Source: Diogma glabrata
Lineage: Eukaryota; Arthropoda; Insecta; Diptera; Cylindrotomidae
Direction of reading: 5' to 3'
DNA length: 64,000 nt
Assembly: GCA_963693315.1 (NCBI GenBank)
Contig: OY856186.1
Span: 376,591,597 to 376,655,596, forward strand
The notes below the pieces were generated by a model. The model was not told where the DNA came from and ran no database searches. It saw only the letters and a list, made by a program, of their open reading frames with translations. A program made the position numbers and the translations under genes. Below are positions 1 to 9,550 of the stretch, piece by piece; position 1 is the first letter of the stretch; each line of letters opens with the position of its first letter.

Positions 1-1045
1 AAAAATTTTGGTGCCAAACGACGATGGTGCCAAACGATATATGATAAGCGGAGACGGAAAAACAAAAAAAATTATACATATATATTCTATATAGGTCATA
101 AATTTTCAATTCCATATTCCCCGAACAAGTTACCTATCTTTGATATCTTAGCTGACACAAAGTATATCCTTCAAAACAGTAGTTCGCTAGACGATAGAAC
201 GATAGACATAATTTGGGTCAGAATAGCTAATCTAATTAAACACTACCAATTCTCCTATCGGAATCCCACGTCTTCTAGCAATAATATTCTACATCACTAT
301 TCAAACATAACACGTAAATTCCTTAAAGAGCACCCTGAGGTTATTATCATAATGTCAGACAAAGGTAATATCACTGTAGCAATGCTGAGATCCGATTTTG
401 TCTCCAAGATAAACAACCTCCTAAGACCTCCACCAAAAACACATAATCCAGAAACACCGATCAGACCTATAGTCTCTTGGGAAGGAGCTCCGGCATACAA
501 TCTAACGAAGTTTCTCTTAAACAAATTCTCACATATCTCTTCAGACATATATAAAATCAGAAACTCATACGGTTTAAAAAACAGACTTAACGAAATAGGC
601 CATCAGGGCATGAATTGGTTTCTTTCGACGTAGTGTCTCTGCTCACTAACATCCCCCTTCAAATAGTATATCATATTATCTTTGAGCGGTGGAATCTAAT
701 AGAGGTTATAACTCTGATTCTATACGAATTGTTTGTGAGAATGATCAAATTTTGTTGTGAAGACTGTAACTACTTCTCTTTCAACAACATCTTTTATAAA
801 CAGTCCTTCGGTGGCACGATAGGCAGCCCACTAGTACCAATACTAGCCGATCTATTAATGAATAAGCTCTTAGACACCTTGATCCCTCAAATCAACTGCT
901 CTCCCTCATTTACTTTTAAATATGTCGACGACTTACTTTTTACCTGTCCTCCCTCCAAAATTGATATAACACTTGAAGTTTTAGACCAAAACTTTTGTTT
1001 TTACACACTTTTATTTAACTTGACATTTGAGAGATTTGATGGGTG
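1..1045 (+). pseudogene. Penelope-like element reverse transcriptase, N-terminal and catalytic part, broken
   Basis: The first frame is open from base 1 to 633 with no start codon, so the element begins outside the window. It carries the typical Penelope N-terminal region: a GHKFSIP-like motif near 100 and a SDKGN motif at 352. At about 610-633 the reading shifts to the third frame, which continues with SFDVVSLLTNIP (about 620), GGTIGSP (about 811) and the catalytic YVDD (921-932). Similarity fades near 1045 and resumes at about 3726, so an insertion splits the element. Penelope-like elements are retroelements that pair a telomerase-like reverse transcriptase with a GIY-YIG endonuclease. The frameshift and the split make this copy dead. 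The family call is firm; the exact edges are not. Confidence 0.85.
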
Positions 1046-1241
1046 GAATTTTTTGATTCATTTTTCAGTAACTTCCCATTATGTGATTGATCCCAAATTG
1101 AAAAGACAAGTTTGTTGAAGCAGTCAGTACGTATTTCTAAAACTTTTAAAGCAAAAAACTTTATAAATCTGAAGAAAAAAAATTCAAATTTTTCTTCATT
1201 CTGAAAGACCTTAAAGAATTGCACTGCAATCCTCATCCTCT

Positions 1242-1620
1242 GGTTGACTCATTTTGAGCGAGGGAATTTTGGTAATACTGTGTATATCATTATAATCATA
1301 GACATCATACACGTTTGTGTCATTTTATATGGATAAAAGGCCTTACATTATAAATAATGAACACAAAAAAAAAAAATAAAAAAAACAAAAGTAAAAAATA
1401 AAAGCATGACATTATTTTGGTGTATTTGACAGATTACATACAGCAATGATAATTAAAAATCAGTTATTATGTATGAAAATATGAAAATCCATAAGATCTA
1501 AATGACCCATTTACCGCGCTGAAATTTTGCTCATACTGAGTATCTCATTATAATAGAGGACACATTTTTGTCATTTTTATATGAAAAAATGGCCTACAAT
1601 TGTAAATGATTTGTGATTTG
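1242..1620. repeat. Diverged direct repeat (1242-1360 and 1501-1615)
   Basis: Two stretches of about 115-120 bases share the same order of words: a GAAATTTTG-like segment, ATCATTATAAT, TTTGTGTCATTTTATATG and GGCCTACA or GGCCTTACA. By eye they are roughly 70 percent identical. Within and beyond them, 1428-1470 is inverted relative to 1741-1783 (both contain the TTATCATTGCTGTATGTAAT core in opposite orientation). No coding potential was seen. Confidence 0.55.
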
Positions 1621-2048
1621 TATTTCGAAAATTTTAAATAGTTGTTATTTCTTCTAAATCCAGATTGTTTTGTGTTCTCGTTAAGTTTTTTTTACTATAG
1701 TTGCATAATTATTATTTTTTTCAATACATTTTAATACATAATTAATGATTTCTAATTATCATTGCTGTATGTAATCTGTCTATTACATAAAGTAATATAA
1801 CGATTCGAATTTTAAGGAAAAAGCTCTATAATACAATGAGCAAAGAAATGTACTAAAATTTTACACTGGATGTTTAAATAACATAATTACATTTGTTATA
1901 GTGCGATTAACCTTATTAAATTACTTTAAATGTCAAAGAATATTAAATTTTCGGTAAGTGATATAATTGCTAGTTTTACTTATGGTGTATTTTCTGTGAA
2001 ATAATGTGGTTAACTTATTTGTAGGTAAAATTATATAACTAAAAACTC

Positions 2049-2685
2049 TAAAATAAAAAAAATAATAAAAAAAATTTAAAAAACACACTGTTTGAAAAAC
2101 GAACTAAAAAGTAGAAAATAAATGTTGCATTAACACCAGCGTTATGTCTTTTATAATTATATTTTCTTTGAAATTGTTAGAAGAAAAAATATTTAAATGG
2201 TATTTGACACATCTTAGCATAGATGTAAATATTAAATTTTTGACTAATTTAAAATGCTAATTTTCGATTGACAAACAGCTTTCCGTTCCCATTTGTTACA
2301 TAAAATAAAAGTGGGTAGCGCATTCAGAGAGGAAAGGGAATAAACGTTGGTAGTCTCTCTTGTTAGAGATTAATATAGCATACATTTGTTCCTTTTCTAT
2401 ATTAATGTATGCGTCACCCACTTTTATTTTATGTAACAAATGGGAACATAAAACTGTTTGACAATCGAAAATTAGCATTTTTAATTAGTCAAAAATTTAA
2501 TATTTGCATCTATGCTAAGATGTGTTAAATACCATTTAAATATTTTTTCTTCCTACAATTTCAAAGAAAATATAATTATAAAAGACATAACGCTGGTGTT
2601 AATGCAAAATTTCTTTTCTACTTTTTAGTTCGTTTTTTAAAAAGTGTGTTTTTTAAATTTTTTTATTTTTTGTTTTTATTACATT
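2049..2685. repeat. Long imperfect palindrome, arms about 265 bases, loop about 95 bases
   Basis: The left arm (about 2049-2316) is matched by its reverse complement in the right arm (about 2416-2685). The innermost 29 bases (2288-2316 against 2416-2444) match perfectly. Outward, the arms share the words for CACCAGCGTTATGTCTTTTA and TCTTAGCATAGATG in opposite orientation with few changes. The loop holds its own short hairpin (about 2369-2407). Transcription would give a long double-stranded hairpin. This is most likely a fold-back transposon or the core of the larger insertion. Confidence 0.85.
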
Positions 2686-2880
2686 TCATTTAATGCCAAT
2701 GTCCCGAATTTATTTTGATTTATTTTAACAAAACGATTTAACAAATATTAGGAAGTCACCCAGATTTTAGTAAAAGTAGTATATGAAATATTTAAACTAG
2801 AATTTTGCTCAGCGTTTGCTTTTAATATTAATTGAGTTTAAGGTCAATTGTTTTATTTTAATTGGTAAGATTTTAAAAGA

Positions 2881-2924
2881 TTTCCTACAACAACTACCCA
2901 AACTATGGTAGTTGTTGTAGGAAA
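2881..2924. repeat. Perfect 18-bp hairpin with 8-base loop
   Basis: Bases 2881-2898 (TTTCCTACAACAACTACC) are the exact reverse complement of 2907-2924, with an 8-base loop (2899-2906). The right arm and what follows resemble 3670-3715 (GTTGTTGGAAATCTCTG and AATTGGTTTT words), so the hairpin arm exists in a second, single-armed copy near the right edge of the same insertion. Confidence 0.8.
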
Positions 2925-3725
2925 ACTCTGTAATTGGTTTTACTACATTACTCCCCAACGGAAAAAAAAATTTGTTTTCATCGTTAAAGTTAGTTAACGA
3001 TGAACACAAAATTTTACCAAGCTATGTATGCTTTTTAAAAAATAAGTGAGTAACGTTATCTTAGTCTGATCTTGCTTACTGAGTACAAAGCTAGATTTAC
3101 TTTCGATTTGTTGGTTTAGTTAAATAATTATATTCATACAAATAATCTAATCTTAAATAAAAACAATAATTATGAGCTAACTTGAAATAATAGAAAAATT
3201 ATGAAAAATTATGTGTCTACACAAATATTTTGTGTTTTATTAATCTTTTTTAATTATATTTTTTTTCGTTTAAAATATTTAATAAATTTAAACGGTTTAC
3301 AGTTGTTTTTGACCGTTAAGTTAAATTACTTGTTTCTGTATAATTAAGACTTGTTTCTGTATGATTACGTTTTCAATGGACGACGGTTTTCGGTAAATTA
3401 TTTGTTTTTATTTCTATTAAAATTTTCGTTACGTTTTGATTGCTTGCATATCTTAGAAATTATTGTTTTAATATAATATGTATATTTATGCTAATGATTG
3501 TTTATGACTAATTTTAGTAAACTTATTATTTGATAGTTTTGATTGTATTGATAGTAGAAATTGTGTTGGTAAATTGTTATGATTGGTAACGATTGGTTGA
3601 TTGTATTGATAGTTAAAATTATTTTTTTTCAAATATTATTTTTCTTGTATATTTGAAAGATACTGCAATAATAGTTTGGGAAGTTGTTGGAAATCTCTGA
3701 AATTGGTTTTCTTTCACCTGCAAAA

Positions 3726-4450
3726 GTCAGTTAGACACCAAACTCAACTTTCTCGACATGACTTTATATATAAACGACGAAAATTCGATAGACACAACCT
3801 GGTTTGCTAAGCCCACCGGCAAGTACAGACTTCTTAATTGTTTAACCTTCGTTTAACCTTAATTGTTTAACCTAACCGTTGTTTCCACCATTGAGAGAAC
3901 CCTCAAACTCAGCTCTCGTAAGTTTTGGACTGTTAACCTGTCCATCATAAGAAAGGAGCTCACCAAGAAAAATTACCTCACCCGTCCAATTGATAAACAC
4001 ATTCAACAATTTTTGAATGCCCATCAGGACTTGTCCACCTTCTTCAACAAAAACCTCCAACAACACCCCCACCCAATCCATCAACTATCCGTCTTGCCAC
4101 TCCATCCATCAACAACATTGCTCAATGTGCTATTTTTTATTGCTTCCTAGCTTATATAGATAACCTGTCCACCAAAATCAGCCACATTTTTAAAGAATTC
4201 ATCCTAACAGACACTTTGAAAATTACATTCCTCTCATCCAATTCGAAAAAAATAGTATTTTCTCAGTCACCAAAGGCAAAACGCAAACAGAAAAAAGGTC
4301 GAATAGCATATATAAGATCAGCTGTAAAGACTGTACTGGTTGCTATATTGGGAAATCGTCTTAATACCTGCACAAAATAATTTACCAACATGCACAAGAC
4401 TCAAAAGAAATAGTATCAATAGTATCAAACAATTCGACGCCAAATAATAT
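3726..4450 (+). pseudogene. Penelope-like element, reverse transcriptase C-terminus and GIY-YIG endonuclease, broken
   Basis: This continues the element that starts at base 1. LDTKLNFLDMTLYI (from about 3732) is the FLD region that follows the catalytic YVDD. TWFAKPTGKYRLLN and LSSRKFWTVNLSIIRKEL (in the ORF 3863-4150) match the region before the linker. At about 4309-4360 the residues IYKISCKDCTGCYIGKSS give the GIY-YIG nuclease signature (here IYK...YIG, with the family's CxxC), followed by a stop and then YQHAQDSKE in the same frame. Several frameshifts separate these blocks, so no protein can be made. Seeing both enzyme domains in order makes the family call strong. Confidence 0.85.
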
Positions 4451-5379
4451 GATTATTCCCTCCATAGTCCCACTATGATTATTCACTCCATTCTCCATCC
4501 ACCTCAACCTTCCCCACGTCACCTAAGAGATATTACACAACTGCTCTCTCGTACAATATTAGGGACACCAAACACTGTACCTCGATAACACAGTGATTTA
4601 TATTCACGGAACCAAACCCATCAATGAATAACAAAAGAATCTTAGTTTATTTTATCCCACTACACTGCGGTCAACAAGATTGCTTACACTATTGGCATCT
4701 CCAAGGTTTACATTGATCTGATCAATAAAATCAACTATAACGCAATCAGCATGTTAGGTTTATTTTCCATTATCTAGAGCCAACACTTGAATTGCATCCC
4801 CCTTCCACACATTCCACCATAACAAATCCAATTCCTTCTCACTCAATCCATAACACATCCTTTCAACATTTCAAAATACTGGTTTTTTCTCATAGTATTA
4901 TAATAACAAAACTCTATCGTTTTTTTTCTCAAAAAATTCTCAAAAAAAGTTCAATTTCGGTCCCCCATTTGCGGGAGCGGATTGCATCTTTTACTCCCTA
5001 GGGATTAAAACATAAAAAACCATGACAACAATGAAATTTTCATGGAAACAGAAATTTTTTACGATAAATTCAAACAAATTTGTATAAAAACGCCTACTAT
5101 GATGAACATTAAAAATTATAGTTTTCGTTCTCTTTAAATGCTGAGATTTAGTGTTTAATATCATAATTATATTGTGGTTGTGCAAAAAATAGTATATACA
5201 CCTCAAAAGAGAGTATGTCACCTTCCTCATTGAAATGTAGTCCTCACCTTTCGCCCTCAAGCTCAAACACACCTCGAAAGAAAAACATTATACCTGTCGT
5301 TTCACCATACTTGTAATGATCACATTCGCTATGTCACAGTTATCTTTTGAGCTCAGCATAAATTACACGAGGCTATGTG
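4451..5379. other. AT-rich stretch without recognised gene
   Basis: This follows the endonuclease remnant and may include the 3' end of the Penelope-like element. Short ORFs at 4792-5001 (plus) and 4991-5272 (minus) have low-complexity composition and no recognisable motif. I see no repeat or RNA gene here that I can support. Confidence 0.5.
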
Positions 5380-5567
5380 TGAGTGATTGATTTTCGCATA
5401 TGCTGTTCAATAAGTCTTCGTCTGCTTTGAAACCATCCGAATTCAACTAGCATGTGCTCAGCGTTTTTGACCATTCCTTCAAATTAAAGGTAGTTAGGGT
5501 CCATTACGCGCTTATGCTTGTTTAAGCGCTCAGGTAAACCTCCATAACCTGAGATCATTTGATGTGT
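5380..5567 (-). pseudogene. C-terminal tail of an R1/I-type LINE, relic
   Basis: On the minus strand, from 5567 downwards, one frame reads THQMISGYGGLPERLNKH, then NAEHMLVEFGWFQSRRRL and ends near SIT, with a single internal stop after NYL. This is the pattern of the C-terminal region of R1/I-type LINE ORF2 proteins (TQxxTGHGxF..YL, then a C/H-rich segment with AEHxLxEC and WxxxR). Several of the expected cysteines are changed, in keeping with decay. Nothing upstream of it on the minus strand (5570-5840) is recognisable, so the fragment is short. Confidence 0.6.
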
Positions 5568-5789
5568 GAAGAGTAATTAAAAATTTATCTTATACAATCT
5601 ACTAAAAATTTTAATAATAAATTCAAAGGCCGTGTTTAAATCACGTCGTTTTGATTCGATTATCCAAATTTTCTATTATTATATACCTAAGAAAATTAGG
5701 GCGGCTTCACACGCATTTTATTATGACCCCTGCCATGATGAGTCTATAAGTTCCCGAAATTACCACTTCACTGGAGAAAAGTTTCGATT

Positions 5790-6045
5790 TTACATGAAAA
5801 TTTTTTGCCTTAGTTTTATATTAATTTAAACCAATGAAGTTCTCTAAAATGTAATGACATCATTCAATTTCACCAATGAAATTTGAATTATACTATAAAC
5901 AAATATTTATACGTCTGGCCTACTGGAAAATTAAAAATTATCATTTGTAATTTCTGGTTTCAATTAAAATAAAACTAAGGCAAAAAATGTTCAGTCTAAT
6001 TTTGAAATAAGTAACTGATATCACAGTAGGCCAACGTATAATTCA
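5790..6045. repeat. Nested imperfect inverted repeats
   Basis: TTTTTTGCCTTAGTTTTAT at about 5800-5820 is repeated in reverse complement at about 5965-5988, and TTATACG-TCTGGCCTACTG near 5907-5925 is repeated in reverse complement at 6025-6042. The two pairs interleave rather than forming one simple stem. A small rearranged fold-back element is the simplest reading. Confidence 0.5.
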
Positions 6046-6152
6046 TAAAAATATATAAAGAAATGAAAAATGGTAAAAAAATTTCTACACGAATTCCCCT
6101 CGTTCGTTGATAAATTCTCGTAATTTTTGGAAAAATACCTCAAGCAAGTGGT

Positions 6153-6195
6153 ATTGATAATAGCCCTCGGCCTAAGGCCTCGTGCTTTTATCAAT
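6153..6195. repeat. Short GC-rich hairpin in AT-rich context
   Basis: ATTGATA (6153-6159) pairs with TATCAAT (6189-6195), and between them lie AGC...GCT and the palindromic CGGCCTAAGGCC segment. The centre is clearly more GC-rich than the surroundings. It could be the tip of a fold-back element or a small structured RNA; nothing else supports either. Confidence 0.4.
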
Positions 6196-6370
6196 TTACT
6201 TATTTTCTAAATTTTTGGCAAAAAATTATTTCGAATTATCGCCGCCCTTGGGAAATTACAACTGATAATTTTATCATTGACTGCAATATTTTCTTTGTTT
6301 TAGATGTCATTTGATTCGATTTGACGTCCAAGAGAGCTTCCAAAAATTTTAACTGCAGTTAAATTTTAAT

Positions 6371-6655
6371 TTTTTTTTTTAAATAGTTCTATCCTTACTT
6401 TAAAATATGTCAAATTTACAAAGAGGATTTTTTTTGTTTTCTTGAGATATTTTATTTTAAACATTTGTAGGCCGACAAAATATTCTAATTTTTCGAACTT
6501 CAGTGGCTAAAACATTTTGTTAATGAAAATTGTTCGAAAAAATTATGCAAAATTAGAATTTTAGTCGGAATGAAAATCTTTAAAATCAAATATCTCAAGA
6601 AAAATATGTTATATTTTTGAGTAAGGATAGAACTATTTAAAAAAAAAAGTTTAAA
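6371..6655. repeat. Inverted repeat with arms of about 125 bases (MITE-like)
   Basis: The left arm (about 6371-6500) runs through AAATAGTTCTATCCTTACT, CTTGAGATAT and TCTAATTTTTCGAAC. The right arm (about 6528-6655) contains the same words in reverse complement and reverse order, down to GTAAGGATAGAACTATTT. The spacer is under 30 bases. There is no ORF. The arms are diverged from each other, so this is an old fold-back element. Confidence 0.8.
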
Positions 6656-6669
6656 TTCAATCGATCTTT

Positions 6670-7025
6670 GATCCTAGCGCCATCTTTGAAAAAGTTTTTT
6701 TAATATTTTAATTTTAAAATTATATAAAAAAAAGTTTAATAAATTTTTTTTTGTAAAGATTAACTAATCACCTATCAAACAAGTAAAATTTGTTAAAATC
6801 CGTATAGCCATTCTTAAGCAATTGAATTTTAATTTTACCTCGGATTGTCAAAACTTTCATCTTTCATGCATGTTGAGGAGACCTCTACGCTCAAACTATG
6901 ATTTTTAAAAATAAATTCTAAAATTAGTAGTATTTTTTATTTTGTTCATAATACTTACATGCCAAGTGTAATGAAACCCAAAAATGGTCAAGTTCTTACA
7001 ACTCACGTTTTCTACACGTTTTTCT
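6670..7025 (+). repeat. Interspersed repeat family A, copy 1 (second copy inverted at 52015-52370)
   Basis: The stretch starts at GCGCCATCTTTGAAAAAG and runs through ATCACCTATCAAAC, CGTATAGCCATTCTTAAGC, GCTCAAACTATG, TTTTTTATTTTGT and AAAAATGGTCAAG. The reverse complement of 52015-52370 carries the same words in the same order and spacing, with moderate divergence. It is non-coding in both copies. It starts almost directly after the inverted repeat at 6371-6655, so the two may be parts of one composite element. Confidence 0.75.
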
Positions 7026-7039
7026 TCAAGAAAGAATGC

Positions 7040-7110
7040 CCACTAGCCCAAGTGGAGTTTTAGTGGTGCCTGCGGATGAACTTCAGTCAATGGTATAGTT
7101 TTATTCTTTA
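7040..7110 (+). repeat. Short dispersed repeat, copy also at 49370-49430
   Basis: The words AGTGG, GTTTTAGTGGTGC, GCGGATGAACTT, GTCAATGGTA and TTTTATT occur in the same order at 49370-49430 (GAGTGATGTCTTAGAGGTGC, GTGGATGAACTT, GTCAACGGTA, TTTTATT). This is a small fragment of a dispersed family. Confidence 0.45.
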
Positions 7111-8214
7111 TGAGCTTTTCACAATGGCAGCTTTTTTGCAATGCTTATGTGGAATAATAAAAATAACGAAATTCGAATATTTCTGTCAGAACCGGTGTAT
7201 TTTGGTTGGTTTGAGAATTTTTTTCCCAGAATTTAAAATGAATATTGAATATTGTTCTCAATTTAAATAATAAAATAAAAATCAAAACGGTTGAGTTAAC
7301 AAATTAAAAAAAAACATTAAATAATTCATTTAATCGGTTTTTTTTTTGCTTTTGAATTTTAAATTTACTTTTATTATTTTAGGTCTCATCTCATTATTGA
7401 TTGTGAATCAACAGGAATATAAATATTCAAAAAGGATTTATAAACATTAACGAAAAAAAAAAACAATTAAAATTAAATTTCAGGATATGACCTAAAGCTA
7501 TTGAATTTTGTTTTAAAATGAAAAAAATTCAAAAATACAATAAAGATTAATTAAAAGAATTGAAAGCTTATAGTTATGAAATTGTTTCCCTTTTTAATGT
7601 ATATATAAATCAAATTTTTGTTGTATTGGAAATGCATTCAACAGTAGATAAGGATTAGTGTTGATGATTTTAGTCGAAGTGAATCAATTTTTCAACTATG
7701 CGATTTTACAAAATCGTTAATTGGGAATATTTTTTTTGATGGAATACTGTTATTCAGTACAGAAAAAATCCAACTTTAGGATAGATGACTCAGACAAGTT
7801 TTTTTTCAAACTTTTGATGATAATCAACTAGAATTCTTTTTCCAATCCATTCCAAAGCTTTTAAGATGAAGTAAAAATCACTGCCTCTAGATGATTTATT
7901 CACTGGAAGATCAGTGTTCATACTCTTTGAAACTTATTCAAAATTAATGGTTGACATAACTTTTATGATGTCCATCTGCAAATCCAAGCTTAATTGCTAT
8001 GTTTTAGCCTAATATTAGTTCTGGTGTGGGTTATTTCAAATAATGTTAAATTTTTTGTTATAACGGTATAACATCAGCGATATTCACAGTTTACTTAGTA
8101 AATACCCTACAATATGTCATATGTGTTTATTCGTCAAGTACTTTTGTGCCTTATTATCCCTGCATATCTATTCTAGTTTTTCGTTTTTGTGCTTTTACGC
8201 TTATGGGTAATTCT
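7111..8214. other. AT-rich stretch without recognised gene
   Basis: A 64-codon ORF that starts at 7076 runs into this stretch, but it shows no domain and is typical of chance ORFs here. I see no repeat, RNA or coding signal that I can support. Confidence 0.5.
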
Positions 8215-9550
8215 TTTATTCCACACATTTTTGATTTGGCTGAAATTTGTTTACAGGTTTTATATTGGAAAAATGATATACGTGTTTGAGGCTTTTTTTT
8301 GGAAAATATAGCGGTTCTAAATTTCGAGGATTTCGTGATTTTTGGCTTGACGAGTTATTTTCAAATATTCATAACTTCGGTTTATTAAAGATAGAAATTT
8401 CTAATTTATTTTTTTTAAAGTTTAAAGATGGTAGTTTACAAAAAAATTAAAATTAATAAAAGTTATTAACAATTTGCTATTGTTATAAACAAATAAAATG
8501 TTCAAATCGATCTGTAGTCATTGCCCCACCCACGAAATTACTTTTTAGTATGACTATCATATTCTACGGTTCATTTCCTACTAAAAAAGCATTTTCAATT
8601 AATGGAGAAATGATTTTCACTGTAAGAAATAAATTTATTTATCGGGCGCGGGACGACAAAAAATTCCATTTATGGATGTCTTTCTTTTACATACTGAACA
8701 GATAAGGACAAAATGTGACTAAGACATTTTTGATTCAGCTGAAAATTTTTTTACGGGTTCTATATAAACAAAACGATATGCTTGTTCCAGGAATTTTTTC
8801 TTTTTTTTTAAAGGGAAATAGAGCGAATCTTGAAGACTTATTTTCAAAGATTCATAAGTAGGTTCTGGTAGAGATAGACACTTCAGGTCTGTTTTATTTT
8901 AAGGAATAGAGATGAAATTTAAAATAAAAACTGTTATTTATAAAAATTATTAACAAATTTCTATTGTTATAAACAACTAAAGTATTAAAATCAATTTTTA
9001 TTATCTAACAAAAATAAAGAGTGTTTAGTGTGACCATCCTATTCTACGTTCAATTTTCAATAAGAAACATATATTTAATTGATGGAGAAATGAGCATTAG
9101 TGTAACAAATAAGTTAATTTTTCCAGCGCTGGACGACAAAAATTTATAAAATTTTTTATCGTCTCGCGCTCGATAAATTAATTTATTTCTGACAGTAAAA
9201 CTCATTTTTCGATTAATTAAAAATATTTTTTTTATAGGAAATGAACCGTAGAATACGATGGTCATACTAAACAGTCATTTTGTGGTCGGGCAATGACTTC
9301 AGCTTGATTTGAAAATTTTATTTGTTTATAACAATAGCAAATTGTTTATAACTTTGATCAAATTTAATTTTTTTTGTAAACTACCATCTTTTAGCTTTAA
9401 AATAAAACAAATTAGAGGTTTTGATCTTCAATAAAGCCAAAGATATGAATAATTGAAAATAACTCGTTAAGTCAAAAATCACGAAATTCTCGAAATTTAG
9501 AACCGCTATATTTTCCAAAAAAAAGCTGAATTATTTGGTAAATATCTTCC
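8215..9550. repeat. Three copies of one repeat in +,+,- order forming a long fold-back
   Basis: Copy A (about 8215-8680) contains GGAAAATATAGCGGTTCTAA, CGAGTTATTTTCAA, GATGGTAGTTTACAAA, AACAATTTGCTATTGTTATA and TTCTACGGTTCATTTCCTA. Copy B (about 8690-9140) repeats this order with more divergence. Copy C (about 9150-9550) is the reverse complement of copy A. B and C meet head-to-head around 9120-9180. All three share the segment for a palindromic peptide ending in GACGACAAAAA, which creates a spurious minus-strand ORF at 9050-9265. There is no coding function; an old fold-back transposon with a partial duplication is likely. Confidence 0.8.

Larger units (their letters stand above)
1046..3725. 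mobile_element. Non-coding insertion that splits the Penelope-like element
   Basis: Reverse transcriptase similarity stops just after the FNLTFERF segment (about 1045) and continues with KLNFLD at about 3736. The DNA between is AT-rich, has no credible ORF and is dominated by inverted and direct repeats listed separately. It is therefore read as one or more later insertions. I could not find clear terminal repeats or a target duplication, so the type of element and the exact junctions are inferred. Confidence 0.5.

Noticed and set aside
2296..2478. 60-codon minus-strand ORF
   Set aside because: It spans the loop and both inner arms of the long palindrome.
9050..9265. 71-codon minus-strand ORF with a near-palindromic peptide
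   Set aside because: It reads through the head-to-head centre of a repeat; the symmetry comes from the inverted repeat and not from a protein.
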